DNA of 11,931 bases. It comes from Cytophagales bacterium. Lineage in GTDB: Bacteria; Bacteroidota; Bacteroidia; Cytophagales; Cyclobacteriaceae. This document shows positions 7,052-11,931 of the stretch, piece after piece; position 1 is the first letter of the stretch; each line of letters begins with the position of its first letter. The notes beneath the pieces were generated by a model, which ran no database searches, was not told where the DNA came from, and saw nothing but the letters and a program-made list of their open reading frames with translations. The position numbers and the translations under genes are program-made. Where the stretch lies: positions 1 to 11,931 of the forward strand of contig DAHVFH010000003.1 of the NCBI GenBank assembly GCA_027317105.1. Reading direction: 5' to 3'.

Positions 7052-7999
7052 ATGCCCATTCAAGAAGCAAATCCGCCCCGAATTCCAATCCCGGAGGCTG
7101 AGATACCGGAAAGAGTACTTGGGGTAACCCTCACACCAACACAAATCAAACGCGCTGCCCAGGGAGAGCAGATTCTTTTGGAAAACATGCACGTTCAGGA
7201 CCGATTGGTTGACGGAAAAATTTCTTTCAAAATGGAAAACGGTAAACTCAAGACGGAAACCTATTTCAAAAAAGAAAAGTTAGAAATCCCTCCATCGATC
7301 CGGTTAAGACTCCCCAACGGAAAGGAGGAAGAATACAAATTCGAAAAGCAACAGCTCGAGGATCTTCACAATGAAAAAACAATACGGATCGAGCTAAGCG
7401 ATAAGACCAGATTTTTTGTTCAAGTAGATCGCGAACTCAATAGGATCACCGTCAAATCAGAAAATGAACTTAAAATACCTCGTGAAATTGGCGGCTACAC
7501 TCTTACTGAAAAAGACCAGATCGCTCTTGCCGATAACAAGGAGATCCCCTTGCGTGTTTACCATAGCCAACAAACCAATACTTATTTCACGGCCCGAGTA
7601 AAAATGACGGATGATAAAAAGGGTTATGAGTTTATTGACTTTAAACAAATACCACTCGACCAGGTACAGGAATTTAAGGCCCGACTCAATCACGGAAGGG
7701 AACTGGAAACGGTTATTGATGTAACAACCAAGTTTGAGCAAAAGGATAAAACCGAAGTTCAAAAAAAGGTTGAGAAAGACGACAAAATGAATCTCTTTGT
7801 TGAATTCACCAGGGAGAGAAATTTTGAAGGCCTGGAAGAATTAACCAAGAAAGGCTTTAAGGTTTCCGTTGAGTTGGTTGACAAAACAACCAAACAATTT
7901 AATTACACTCAGGAGGAAAAAACGCAGTTACAAAGTTCGGTTAGCATTGAAAAAACTAAACCAGTCGCACGTCATAACTCTCAGGAAATTTCAATTTAA
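7052..7999 (+). CDS. DUF3945-like repeat protein
   Basis: 315 residues, no signal peptide or membrane segment, so cytoplasmic. Seen: an N-terminal Pro-rich lead-in, then two clear copies and one weaker copy of a roughly 60-residue unit. Unit 1 is at about 19-78 (PERVLGVTLTPTQIKRAAQG), a weaker unit at about 79-135 (IPPSIRLRLPNG), and unit 3 at about 142-200 (IPREIGGYTLTEKDQIALAD). The shared pattern is I-P-x4-G-x-T-L-T-x3-Q followed by a small-residue turn and a polar strand. Known: DUF3945-type repeats are common in proteins of Bacteroidetes plasmids and conjugative transposons; their biochemical role is not established. The C-terminal third is charged and has no match I recognise. It leads a two-gene unit with the OB-fold gene 23 bases downstream. 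Confidence 0.8.
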   Translation: MPIQEANPPRIPIPEAEIPERVLGVTLTPTQIKRAAQGEQILLENMHVQDRLVDGKISFKMENGKLKTETYFKKEKLEIPPSIRLRLPNGKEEEYKFEKQQLEDLHNEKTIRIELSDKTRFFVQVDRELNRITVKSENELKIPREIGGYTLTEKDQIALADNKEIPLRVYHSQQTNTYFTARVKMTDDKKGYEFIDFKQIPLDQVQEFKARLNHGRELETVIDVTTKFEQKDKTEVQKKVEKDDKMNLFVEFTRERNFEGLEELTKKGFKVSVELVDKTTKQFNYTQEEKTQLQSSVSIEKTKPVARHNSQEISI

Positions 8000-8022
8000 A
8001 ATAACAACCCAAATAACTACTT

Positions 8023-8736
8023 ATGGAAAATAAAAAGGACAATCAGGAAGTAACGATAACCGGATACTTCGGAAAACAAAGAAAGTTCAACTACAAATTC
8101 TTTGAAGAAACAAGTAAGAGCGCCATCAACACAAAGATCTACTTTGGCAAAGATGACAAGTTAGAAAGCGTAAACATTAAGGCCTTCAATGCCACGGCTG
8201 AAAAACTAAAGGCTACTCTCCTGGATGAGAAAAAGGAAGGCATTAAGAAAATTGAAGTTACCGGCAAGTTCAAAGACATCGAATACGAAAACAAAGAGGG
8301 GAAGCCAGTTAAAGGCAAGGAGCTGCAGATAACGGATTTCGTCAAATTCAAAGTGATGGAAATACAAGGCAACATATCAAAGGTTGTTGAAGGAGAAACA
8401 CCCCACCAACACAAGAAGTACACCGAAATATTAGTGATGGACGATAAGGTTGTACAAGGTGGAAAGGCCCACACCGAAACCTACAAAGTCACTCTTTGGG
8501 AGGAAAACAAAAAGAGCATTCCTTCCGATGTTAAATTAGAAAAGGGGGCAAGGATAGCGGTTAAGGGTGAAGCATCGATTCTTGAAAACAAAACAGACCG
8601 CGATAAACAGTATATCTCTATTGATGCTTGGAATGTTGATCAGAACATGAAGAAGTTGCACGAACAAATTGCCACTAAGCAAGCCAACAAACAGGTTAAG
8701 GTAGGAGCTGGCCAGGACCAGGGAATAGGAATTTAA
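8023..8736 (+). CDS. Probable tandem OB-fold, single-stranded DNA-binding-like protein
   Basis: 237 residues, cytoplasmic. Seen: two beta-rich segments with an SSB-like strand pattern. The first is at about 8-110 (VTITGYFGK, VNIKAFNATAEKL, KKIEVTGKFKDIEY, LQITDFVKFK). The second is at about 112-196 (EIQGNISKVVEG, YTEILVMDD, TYKVTLWEENKK, ARIAVKGEASILENK, QYISIDAWNV). The order strand, strand, partner helix (AEKL or NKKS), G-x-x-h-x-V-x-G strand, then a final strand ending in an aromatic or Asn residue is the usual SSB arrangement. A Gln/Lys/Gly tail follows, but without the acidic DDIPF-type tip of classical SSBs. Inference: it coats single-stranded DNA during transfer, establishment or replication. 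It closes the plus-strand unit and is followed by a terminator. The fold is deduced by eye only. Confidence 0.72.
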   Translation: MENKKDNQEVTITGYFGKQRKFNYKFFEETSKSAINTKIYFGKDDKLESVNIKAFNATAEKLKATLLDEKKEGIKKIEVTGKFKDIEYENKEGKPVKGKELQITDFVKFKVMEIQGNISKVVEGETPHQHKKYTEILVMDDKVVQGGKAHTETYKVTLWEENKKSIPSDVKLEKGARIAVKGEASILENKTDRDKQYISIDAWNVDQNMKKLHEQIATKQANKQVKVGAGQDQGIGI

Positions 8737-8760
8737 TTTTTCTTTTTAACAACCACCGTG

Positions 8761-8793
8761 AAAGCCCTAACAACCCTGGGGCTTTTTCTTTTG
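8761..8793 (+). terminator. Rho-independent terminator after the OB-fold gene
   Basis: Stem AAAGCCC (8761-8767) pairs with GGGCTTT (8779-8785) across an 11-base loop and is followed by a T-rich tail (TTCTTTTG). It starts 24 bases after the stop at 8736. It ends the plus-strand unit before the convergent rep gene. Confidence 0.8.
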
Positions 8794-8917
8794 TAGTTAT
8801 CTTGGATAGGCTGAGCGCCTGGCCGGCCGGCAGCTCCCGGAGGCCTTCAAGTTACCTTCGATGTTTGATATCAGGATAGATCCGCTCGAGCTGCAGGGGC
8901 TTCAAGTTATCTTTCTC
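8794..8917. other. GC-rich spacer between convergent units
   Basis: This stretch carries a GGCCGGCC palindrome (near 8820-8830) in a wider near-palindrome CTGGCCGGCCGGCAG, and an imperfect direct repeat GCCTTCAAGTTACCTT (8843-8858) and GGCTTCAAGTTATCTT (8898-8913). The base composition differs from the AT-rich surroundings. On the minus strand a 26-codon frame (8932-8852) begins inside repeat copy 2 and crosses it; its coding status is unknown. Confidence 0.6.
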
Positions 8918-8937
8918 CCTTCCTCGCACCATTCCTC
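8918..8937 (-). repeat. Dispersed 20-bp repeat, copy 2
   Basis: Exact copy of GAGGAATGGTGCGAGGAAGG on the minus strand. It begins 10 bases after the rep stop codon (8950-8948), the same arrangement as copy 4 behind the last gene of the par operon. A frame of 26 codons starts at its ATG (8932) and ends at 8852. Confidence 0.9.
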
Positions 8938-8947
8938 TTATTTTACT

Positions 8948-10231
8948 TTAGCCCCTCACCCATCGACCATTTTCATTTTCGATATGACTTTTGGCCATGA
9001 AAGCCTCGAAACTCATTTGCTTTTCTGGGGGTGCTTCTTTTTGCACCTCGTTGTATAACTCTTGCCACTGCTCCACCTCTGTTTGTTCCAGGAAATACTT
9101 ATCCTGGTTGTTCACCTGCAGCAAAGTCCGGGTTTTTTCACTAAGCTCTAATTTGGGTTTTTCTTCCGATGGTTTGAATTCCAGCGCAAGAGTTTCCTGA
9201 CTGCTTTCTTTTATCTTTTCTTTCTTAGCTAACACATATTCTTGCCAGCGTCCCTTCAGTAATTCAGAATAAAAATACGCGCCCGGATTCTTGATTTGAT
9301 TTTTCTTGTCATCCTTTTTCTTTCCCTTCAATACGCCCTGAAAAGCCTCAAGGGAAAATCGTACATATTCTGAATCCCAAACGATACCATCTTCACCTAC
9401 CTGGTTAACCTTTACCCGTTGTCTGATTTCCTTAACCTTGTCAGGAACGACACCCAACTGTAAAAGCTTTTCCTCCCAAAGAAAATCTTCCCCCGCAGGC
9501 GCCTCTTTTTCCTCTTTAGGACCATTTTTAAGGTAAAGGACAACAGATTTAACCGCCCCGCCCCTGCCCTTCTTTACAGCCTTATAATCGAACTCAGTCC
9601 ACAAACCCTTATTATCCTCTTTGGCCTTTTCAAGGACCTTCGCTTTGAAATTTTGATAGACCACATAGCTGTTTTCCAAACCAAGTCTTTCTTTCAATTC
9701 GTCTATCTCAACCTCCCATACATTTCCCCAAGCCTGGCGTTGCCTTATAAGCCAGTAGAATTCGTCTGATACTTCGTATTTAAAACTGCGCAGCGCATCG
9801 ATATCGCCTTTGGTGAAACCAAGGCCCACCATTGTTAAAATGATTTTGAAGGGCTTGTGAAGGTGAACCACAAAATGATCATCGTAACAATCGACTTGAG
9901 GAAAAGGAACCATGAAAGAATCGCTTTCTGTTCCGAAATATTTCTTCATGAAGGAAGGATCAAACCAAAAGCTCCGAGCCATTAGACCCTCCCGGATCCT
10001 CTTGGCATTGGTTTTCCTGTTACCGGTTGCAGCATCATTTGGATTTAATACTTTGTCGTAAGGTATGCTGTAAGTAATCTCGTCCGGGGTCTTAACATGG
10101 TTGTGATTTAAAATTTCGTAGTACACCTTTTTTTCGATGTAATTCATGTTGAGCTTTTTCGCTTTGATCAATTCATTGGGAGAAAAGATCGTGTATAAGC
10201 GGGGATGTTTACTTTCCTTCTTATTTGCCAT
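8948..10231 (-). CDS. rep: Replication initiator protein, Rep_3 (RepB-like) family with long C-terminal extension
   Basis: 427 residues. Seen: first winged-helix domain at about 20-140 (helix LNMNYIEKKVYYEILNHN, then KRIREGLMARSFWF) and second winged-helix domain at about 150-235. The second contains the family hallmarks DEFYWLIRQRQ (156-166), EIDELKERLGL (175-185), YQNFKAKVLEKAKEDN (192-207) and a beta end KSVVLYLKNG. Known: such proteins bind iterons as monomers to open the origin and repress their own gene as dimers. Iterons lie directly upstream and an inverted half-iteron pair covers the leader, which supports the call. The roughly 190-residue charged C-terminal region is longer than the usual 250-320-residue Rep; it contains a helical segment NPGAYFYSELLKGRWQEYVL (316-335) of unknown role. 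The ATG at 10231 is the first in frame. Confidence 0.94.
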   Translation of the reverse strand: MANKKESKHPRLYTIFSPNELIKAKKLNMNYIEKKVYYEILNHNHVKTPDEITYSIPYDKVLNPNDAATGNRKTNAKRIREGLMARSFWFDPSFMKKYFGTESDSFMVPFPQVDCYDDHFVVHLHKPFKIILTMVGLGFTKGDIDALRSFKYEVSDEFYWLIRQRQAWGNVWEVEIDELKERLGLENSYVVYQNFKAKVLEKAKEDNKGLWTEFDYKAVKKGRGGAVKSVVLYLKNGPKEEKEAPAGEDFLWEEKLLQLGVVPDKVKEIRQRVKVNQVGEDGIVWDSEYVRFSLEAFQGVLKGKKKDDKKNQIKNPGAYFYSELLKGRWQEYVLAKKEKIKESSQETLALEFKPSEEKPKLELSEKTRTLLQVNNQDKYFLEQTEVEQWQELYNEVQKEAPPEKQMSFEAFMAKSHIENENGRWVRG

Positions 10232-10242
10232 GCGAGGAATTA

Positions 10243-10289
10243 AAGTTCGATACTTTCAACAAAGAAAATGAAATTTTTGTATCGAACTT
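10243..10289. promoter_or_regulatory. Inverted half-iteron pair, likely Rep autoregulation operator
   Basis: AAGTTCGATAC (10243-10253) and GTATCGAACTT (10279-10289) are perfect 11-base inverted copies, 25 bases apart, and both match the inner half of the iterons. They lie 12-58 bases upstream of the rep ATG, where the promoter must be. In Rep_3 plasmids such as pPS10 and R6K, Rep dimers bind inverted half-iterons in the rep promoter to repress it; the same role is inferred here. No clear Bacteroidetes -7/-33 promoter pair is visible between the arms. Confidence 0.8.
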
Positions 10290-10290
10290 C

Positions 10291-10306
10291 ATAACTCTTG
10301 AGTTAT
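10291..10306. repeat. Short inverted repeat next to the rep operator
   Basis: ATAACTC (10291-10297) and GAGTTAT (10300-10306) are inverted with a 2-base spacer. It lies between the operator and the first iteron. Its role is not known; it could be a host-factor or regulator site. Confidence 0.6.
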
Positions 10307-10310
10307 TCAA

Positions 10311-10634
10311 TCCATAATCTGGTATCGAAGTTCCCGCGGAAATGGCTCTTTATGACCCCTCAAACTCCACAATTTGGTATCGAAGTTCGTTTTAAAAGGC
10401 CTCAAATCGACATTAAAACAAGGCTTTTTGAAGCCCCCCTTAGTTGTCCATAATTCAGTATCGAAGTTCAAAACGATGGATTTCAACATCTTGCAGCCCT
10501 TTTTCCATAATCTGGTATTGAGGTTACCCTCAGTTCCATAATCTGGTATTGAGTAATCCATAATCCTGTACTTCATAGTCCATAATCTGGTATCGAACTT
10601 CCCCTTGAAAATCCATAATCTGGTATCGTTAAAG
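10311..10634 (+). repeat. Iteron array of eight units
   Basis: The unit TCCATAATCTGGTATCGAAG (followed by TTC in the best copies) starts at 10311, 10366, 10447, 10504, 10535, 10557, 10579 and 10612. The copy at 10311 defines the full consensus. Those at 10366, 10447 and 10504 differ at two or three positions, the units at 10535 and 10612 lose the 3' end, and the one at 10557 is clearly degenerate. Four of the last start-to-start distances are near two or three helix turns (22, 22, 31, 33), while the first three are wider (55, 81, 57). All point the same way, opposite to rep. They are the expected binding sites for the adjacent Rep protein. Confidence 0.93.
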
Positions 10635-10721
10635 AGCCTCCTATCCCTTGATTAACAGGTAATTCCGCAACCCTTAAGACTGTATTAGAAAAAGTAAAAG
10701 AAGAAAAATAGCAGTCCAATT

Positions 10722-10730
10722 TAATCCACA
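10722..10730 (+). promoter_or_regulatory. DnaA-box-like site in the origin region
   Basis: TAATCCACA matches the DnaA consensus TTATCCACA at eight of nine positions. It lies about 90 bases beyond the last iteron, next to purine-rich AT DNA, where a DnaA box is common in iteron plasmids. One such site is easy to meet by chance. Confidence 0.45.
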
Positions 10731-10746
10731 AAAAATGTAACATGGA

Positions 10747-10765
10747 GCGGCTTTTAAGAAGCCGC
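10747..10765. terminator. GC hairpin in the origin region (possible terminator or replication signal)
   Basis: GCGGCTT (10747-10753) and AAGCCGC (10759-10765) form a perfect 7-bp stem with a 5-base loop. On the minus strand a T-run begins about 13 bases beyond the stem, too far for a classical terminator. It could also be a replication or priming hairpin. Confidence 0.5.
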
Positions 10766-10784
10766 CTAATGCAATTTATGATCA

Positions 10785-10804
10785 GAGGAATGGTGCGAGG
10801 AAGG
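10785..10804 (+). repeat. Dispersed 20-bp repeat, copy 3 (inverted relative to the others)
   Basis: Exact GAGGAATGGTGCGAGGAAGG on the plus strand, thus facing copies 4 and 5 about 160-195 bases to the right. A tiny frame from its ATG (MVRGRRT then stop) spans 10790-10813. Confidence 0.9.
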
Positions 10805-10902
10805 CGGACCTGAAACAGAATAAAATTTGGCTTGAAATTTTTTACCAAATAAAATTTTCTTTAAGAAAAAACCACACCGGGGCGCGCGATTTTTTAAGGC
10901 AA

Positions 10903-10937
10903 GAAAAAAAGGGCCACCTCTTGACGAAGCAACCCTC
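10903..10937 (-). terminator. Possible terminator for the par operon
   Basis: On the minus strand AGGGTT and GGCCCT can pair, with two G-U pairs, across a 15-base loop, and are followed by a run of seven T (10904-10910 as A on plus). It lies about 90 bases after the last par gene. The stem is weak, so this is tentative. Confidence 0.35.
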
Positions 10938-10966
10938 TCTTTGGAAAGTCCAGGTTTAATCCCTTT

Positions 10967-10977
10967 CCTTCCTCGCA
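10967..10977 (-). repeat. Truncated copy of the dispersed repeat
   Basis: On the minus strand TGCGAGGAAGG matches the right half of the 20-bp unit; the left half is absent and replaced by GTTA. The ten bases ATGCGAGGAA also occur on the plus strand at 10230-10239 over the rep start. Confidence 0.7.
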
Positions 10978-10999
10978 TAACAAAGATAACTTAATCTTT

Positions 11000-11019
11000 C
11001 CTTCCCCGCACCATCCCTC
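11000..11019 (-). repeat. Dispersed 20-bp repeat, copy 4 (two mismatches)
   Basis: On the minus strand GAGGGATGGTGCGGGGAAGG, 18 of 20 identical to the consensus. It begins 10 bases after the stop codon of the 88-residue gene, the same spacing as copy 2 behind rep. Its ATG opens MVRGRKD then stop (11014-10991). Confidence 0.85.
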
Positions 11020-11028
11020 TAAAAAATT

Positions 11029-11295
11029 TTACTTGTAAGAGGGGTTCTTTATTTTGGCGGAAGCCGGTGGTTGATTATTCGTAATACGAATGTCTAATTC
11101 CCTTCCCTCCTTTCGGTCCCAAACATTCATCCAGTATAACGACCCGTGCTTTTTTTTGATCATGTTGTAAGTCGAAATCAAGTTCCTGGACTTGTAACTT
11201 ACAACCAGGGCTTTGCCCTTATCAGGCCCTTCTAAAATGTTTCCTATTTTGGCGTAGACTTTATAAGGGGCCTCGTCCAGAGGCTTCTTTTTCAT
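11029..11295 (-). CDS. Unknown 88-residue protein, last gene of the partition operon
   Basis: 88 residues, basic, no signal peptide or membrane helix. Seen: a compact pattern of strand-rich segments (PYKVYAKIGNILEG, KALVVSYKSRNLI, SLYWMNVWDRKEGREL) and a disordered Pro/Lys tail. I do not recognise the family. The start overlaps the stop of the preceding gene by four bases (ATGA, 11292-11295), so it is translated with it. Sitting third in an operon behind parA and a small DNA-binding protein suggests an accessory role in plasmid partition or copy control, by inference only. Confidence 0.8.
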   Translation of the reverse strand: MKKKPLDEAPYKVYAKIGNILEGPDKGKALVVSYKSRNLISTYNMIKKKHGSLYWMNVWDRKEGRELDIRITNNQPPASAKIKNPSYK

Positions 11296-11693
11296 CCAAA
11301 AATTGAGTTAGCACGATCAACAGATTTTTTACATTCCGCAGCATTCTTCTTTAACCAGGCGTCCACAATGTTATTTACAATAACGATTATGTCTGTGCTT
11401 TCGGCTTCGGCCACCTTACTTACCTTTTTGTGTAAGTCGATGTTCAACGGAACTGCTTTTCGTGGCTGGCCCGCCATTTTAGGGTTTTCAGCCATGTAAG
11501 ACCGAAAGGCTTTTGAAGGCTCAGGACCTGTCTCTTTATGTTCAGATTCTTCAAGAGGTTCAGGCGTGTAAGGGGTTTCGCTACTTTCTGTACTTCGTGC
11601 CGTTGGACCGCCCGTATTCCCCGCCTCGAGGCCTTTAGAAGCGCCTGCAAGCTTCGTAAGATCTATGGATCTCTTCTTTGTATTTTGATTCAT
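11292..11693 (-). CDS. Ribbon-helix-helix-like partner of ParA (ParB analog or DUF3408/TraB-like)
   Basis: 133 residues. Seen: a disordered, Ser/Thr/Glu/Pro-rich N-terminal half (1-60), then a folded C-terminal part at about 77-125. RKAVPLNIDLHKKVSKVAEA gives a strand (VPLNID) followed by a helix, then DIIVIVNNIVDAWLKKN gives a second helix. Strand-helix-helix of this size is the ribbon-helix-helix DNA-binding design. Known: many plasmid ParA proteins work with small RHH proteins that bind centromere repeats, and Bacteroidetes elements pair ParA-like TraA with DUF3408 proteins (TraB) of similar layout. It starts 4 bases after parA and overlaps the next gene. Which of the two roles applies is not decided here. 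Confidence 0.72.
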   Translation of the reverse strand: MNQNTKKRSIDLTKLAGASKGLEAGNTGGPTARSTESSETPYTPEPLEESEHKETGPEPSKAFRSYMAENPKMAGQPRKAVPLNIDLHKKVSKVAEAESTDIIVIVNNIVDAWLKKNAAECKKSVDRANSIFG

Positions 11694-11697
11694 ATTT

Positions 11698-11931
11698 TTA
11701 GCTGTTTAGAGAATCACGTTTTTTTGAAAGAATGTCTAAAACCTCTTTGCAAAGTGCCTGGATTTCTGAGTCATTCGGTTCGTAAATTTTAAAGGTTTGT
11801 GAATCCCGGCCGAAGGCCGCTGATTTATAGGGGAAGAAATTTTGCAATACGGGAAGCGGGCTTGCGGATCGAATTTCTTCCATGTTTTTAGAAAACCCCA
11901 TACGCTTGTCAATTTTTGAGAACACCAGGTA
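11698..11931 (-). CDS. parA: ParA-family partition ATPase, C-terminal part, cut by the right window edge
   Basis: 77 codons and a stop are visible; the frame runs off base 11931. Seen: YLVFSKIDKRMGFSKNMEE at the left end matches the ParA/Soj strand with N/S-K-x-D/R-x-R, where the ParA nucleotide-base contact normally lies. FFPYKSAAFGRDSQTFKIYE (near the middle) is the usual ParA stretch before the final helices, with S/A-F-G-x-S/G typical, and a C-terminal helix SEIQALCKEVLDIL follows. A GTG at 11925-11923 is inside the gene, not its start. The Walker A part is outside the window. The function is plasmid segregation, or a TraA-like role in conjugation control; proximity to rep favours segregation. 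Confidence 0.9.
   Translation of the reverse strand, partial: YLVFSKIDKRMGFSKNMEEIRSASPLPVLQNFFPYKSAAFGRDSQTFKIYEPNDSEIQALCKEVLDILSKKRDSLNS

Larger units (their letters stand above)
10232..11028. other. Putative plasmid origin of replication region, no supported gene
   Basis: Nearly 800 bases between rep and the par operon hold no convincing gene. The order is: inverted half-iteron pair over the rep leader, a small palindrome (10291-10306), eight iteron-like repeats (10311-10634), an AT-rich purine-rich stretch (about 10680-10710), a DnaA-box-like site (10722-10730), a GC hairpin (10747-10765), dispersed repeat copy 3, a second AT-rich stretch (about 10815-10870), a terminator-like hairpin (10903-10937) and repeats 4 and 5. 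Iterons next to their Rep gene with adjoining AT-rich DNA and a DnaA site are the usual layout of an iteron-controlled origin. Frames open here translate the iterons themselves and are not counted as genes. Confidence 0.85.

Noticed and set aside
8139..8474. Minus-strand 111-codon frame inside the OB-fold gene
   Set aside because: Ser/Leu/Phe/Pro-rich composition is typical of the antisense of Lys-rich coding DNA. The plus-strand gene explains the region.
8862..8896. Clustered restriction-type sites (GATATC, CTCGAG, CTGCAG) resembling a cloning polylinker
   Set aside because: The sites are separated by ordinary sequence and no vector backbone is visible. Chance in a GC-rich spacer is sufficient.
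10311..10634. Repeat array as a possible CRISPR
   Set aside because: Spacing is irregular (22 to 81 bases), units overlap or abut, some lack one end, and they lie beside a Rep gene with matching operator half-sites. These are iterons.
10307..10848. Two minus-strand frames (10576-10307 and 10848-10573) with repeated IPDYG and LWTT-type peptides
   Set aside because: They are translations of the iterons. The periodic peptide follows the DNA repeat, and no protein family is recognisable.
10766..10978. A 70-codon minus-strand frame beginning in the truncated repeat copy
   Set aside because: Its end is the antisense of repeat copy 3 and its middle crosses AT-rich and terminator-like DNA. It is mentioned among the findings but not called as a gene.
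11444..11650. Minus-strand 68-codon frame overlapping the RHH-like gene in another frame
   Set aside because: It lies wholly inside the longer gene that is coupled at both ends; no independent support.
11538..11792. Plus-strand 84-codon frame over the parA/RHH junction
   Set aside because: Antisense shadow that crosses two coupled genes; Arg/Cys/Phe-rich with no family.
1..11931. tRNA, rRNA or insertion-sequence transposase
   Set aside because: No tRNA-like cloverleaf, rRNA stretch, transposase motif or paired terminal repeats with target duplication were seen.

Overview
The window looks like the backbone of a conjugative plasmid from a member of the Bacteroidetes. The reasons are: a Bacteroidetes-type tra cluster in the order traE-F-G-(H position)-I-J-K-M; families typical of that phylum (VirB2-like DUF4134, VirB3-like DUF4133, DUF3945-type repeats); AT-rich DNA; and A-rich leaders without Shine-Dalgarno sequences before most starts. 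A Rep_3-type initiator with its own iterons and a ParA partition gene argue for an autonomous plasmid rather than a purely integrative element. The host cannot be placed below phylum from this sequence.

Layout. 1-6896 (minus strand) is one long transfer operon. From its 5' end it encodes a membrane protein in the traD position, traE, traF, traG (VirB4 ATPase), a small exported protein, a TraI/VirB5-like protein, traJ (VirB6-like), traK (VirB8-like) and the N-terminus of traM (VirB10-like), which is cut by the left edge. Most junctions are tight or overlap. The exception is a 227-bp gap between traI and traJ that holds a GC-richer block and a dispersed repeat. 6897-7051 is a divergent promoter region with a perfect 28-bp AT-only palindrome. 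7052-8736 (plus) is a two-gene unit: a DUF3945-like repeat protein and a probable tandem OB-fold, SSB-like protein, closed by a terminator. 8948-10231 (minus) is the replication initiator. 10232-11028 is the non-coding origin region, with eight iteron-like repeats, an inverted half-iteron pair over the rep leader, a DnaA-box-like site, hairpins and AT-rich DNA. 11029-11931 (minus) is a partition-type operon: the parA 3' end, a ribbon-helix-helix-like protein and an unknown 88-residue protein.

How it fits together. Rep would bind the iterons to start replication and probably represses itself through the inverted half-sites. ParA plus the small DNA-binding protein would segregate the plasmid. 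The Tra proteins build a type IV secretion channel. The OB-fold and DUF3945 proteins may handle single-stranded DNA during transfer or establishment.

The most unusual signal is a 20-bp sequence, GAGGAATGGTGCGAGGAAGG. It occurs exactly three times, once with two mismatches and once or twice in truncated form, always between modules: traI/traJ, SSB/rep, iterons/AT-rich DNA, origin/par. It may be a centromere, a recombination site or an RNA element. Nothing in the window settles which.
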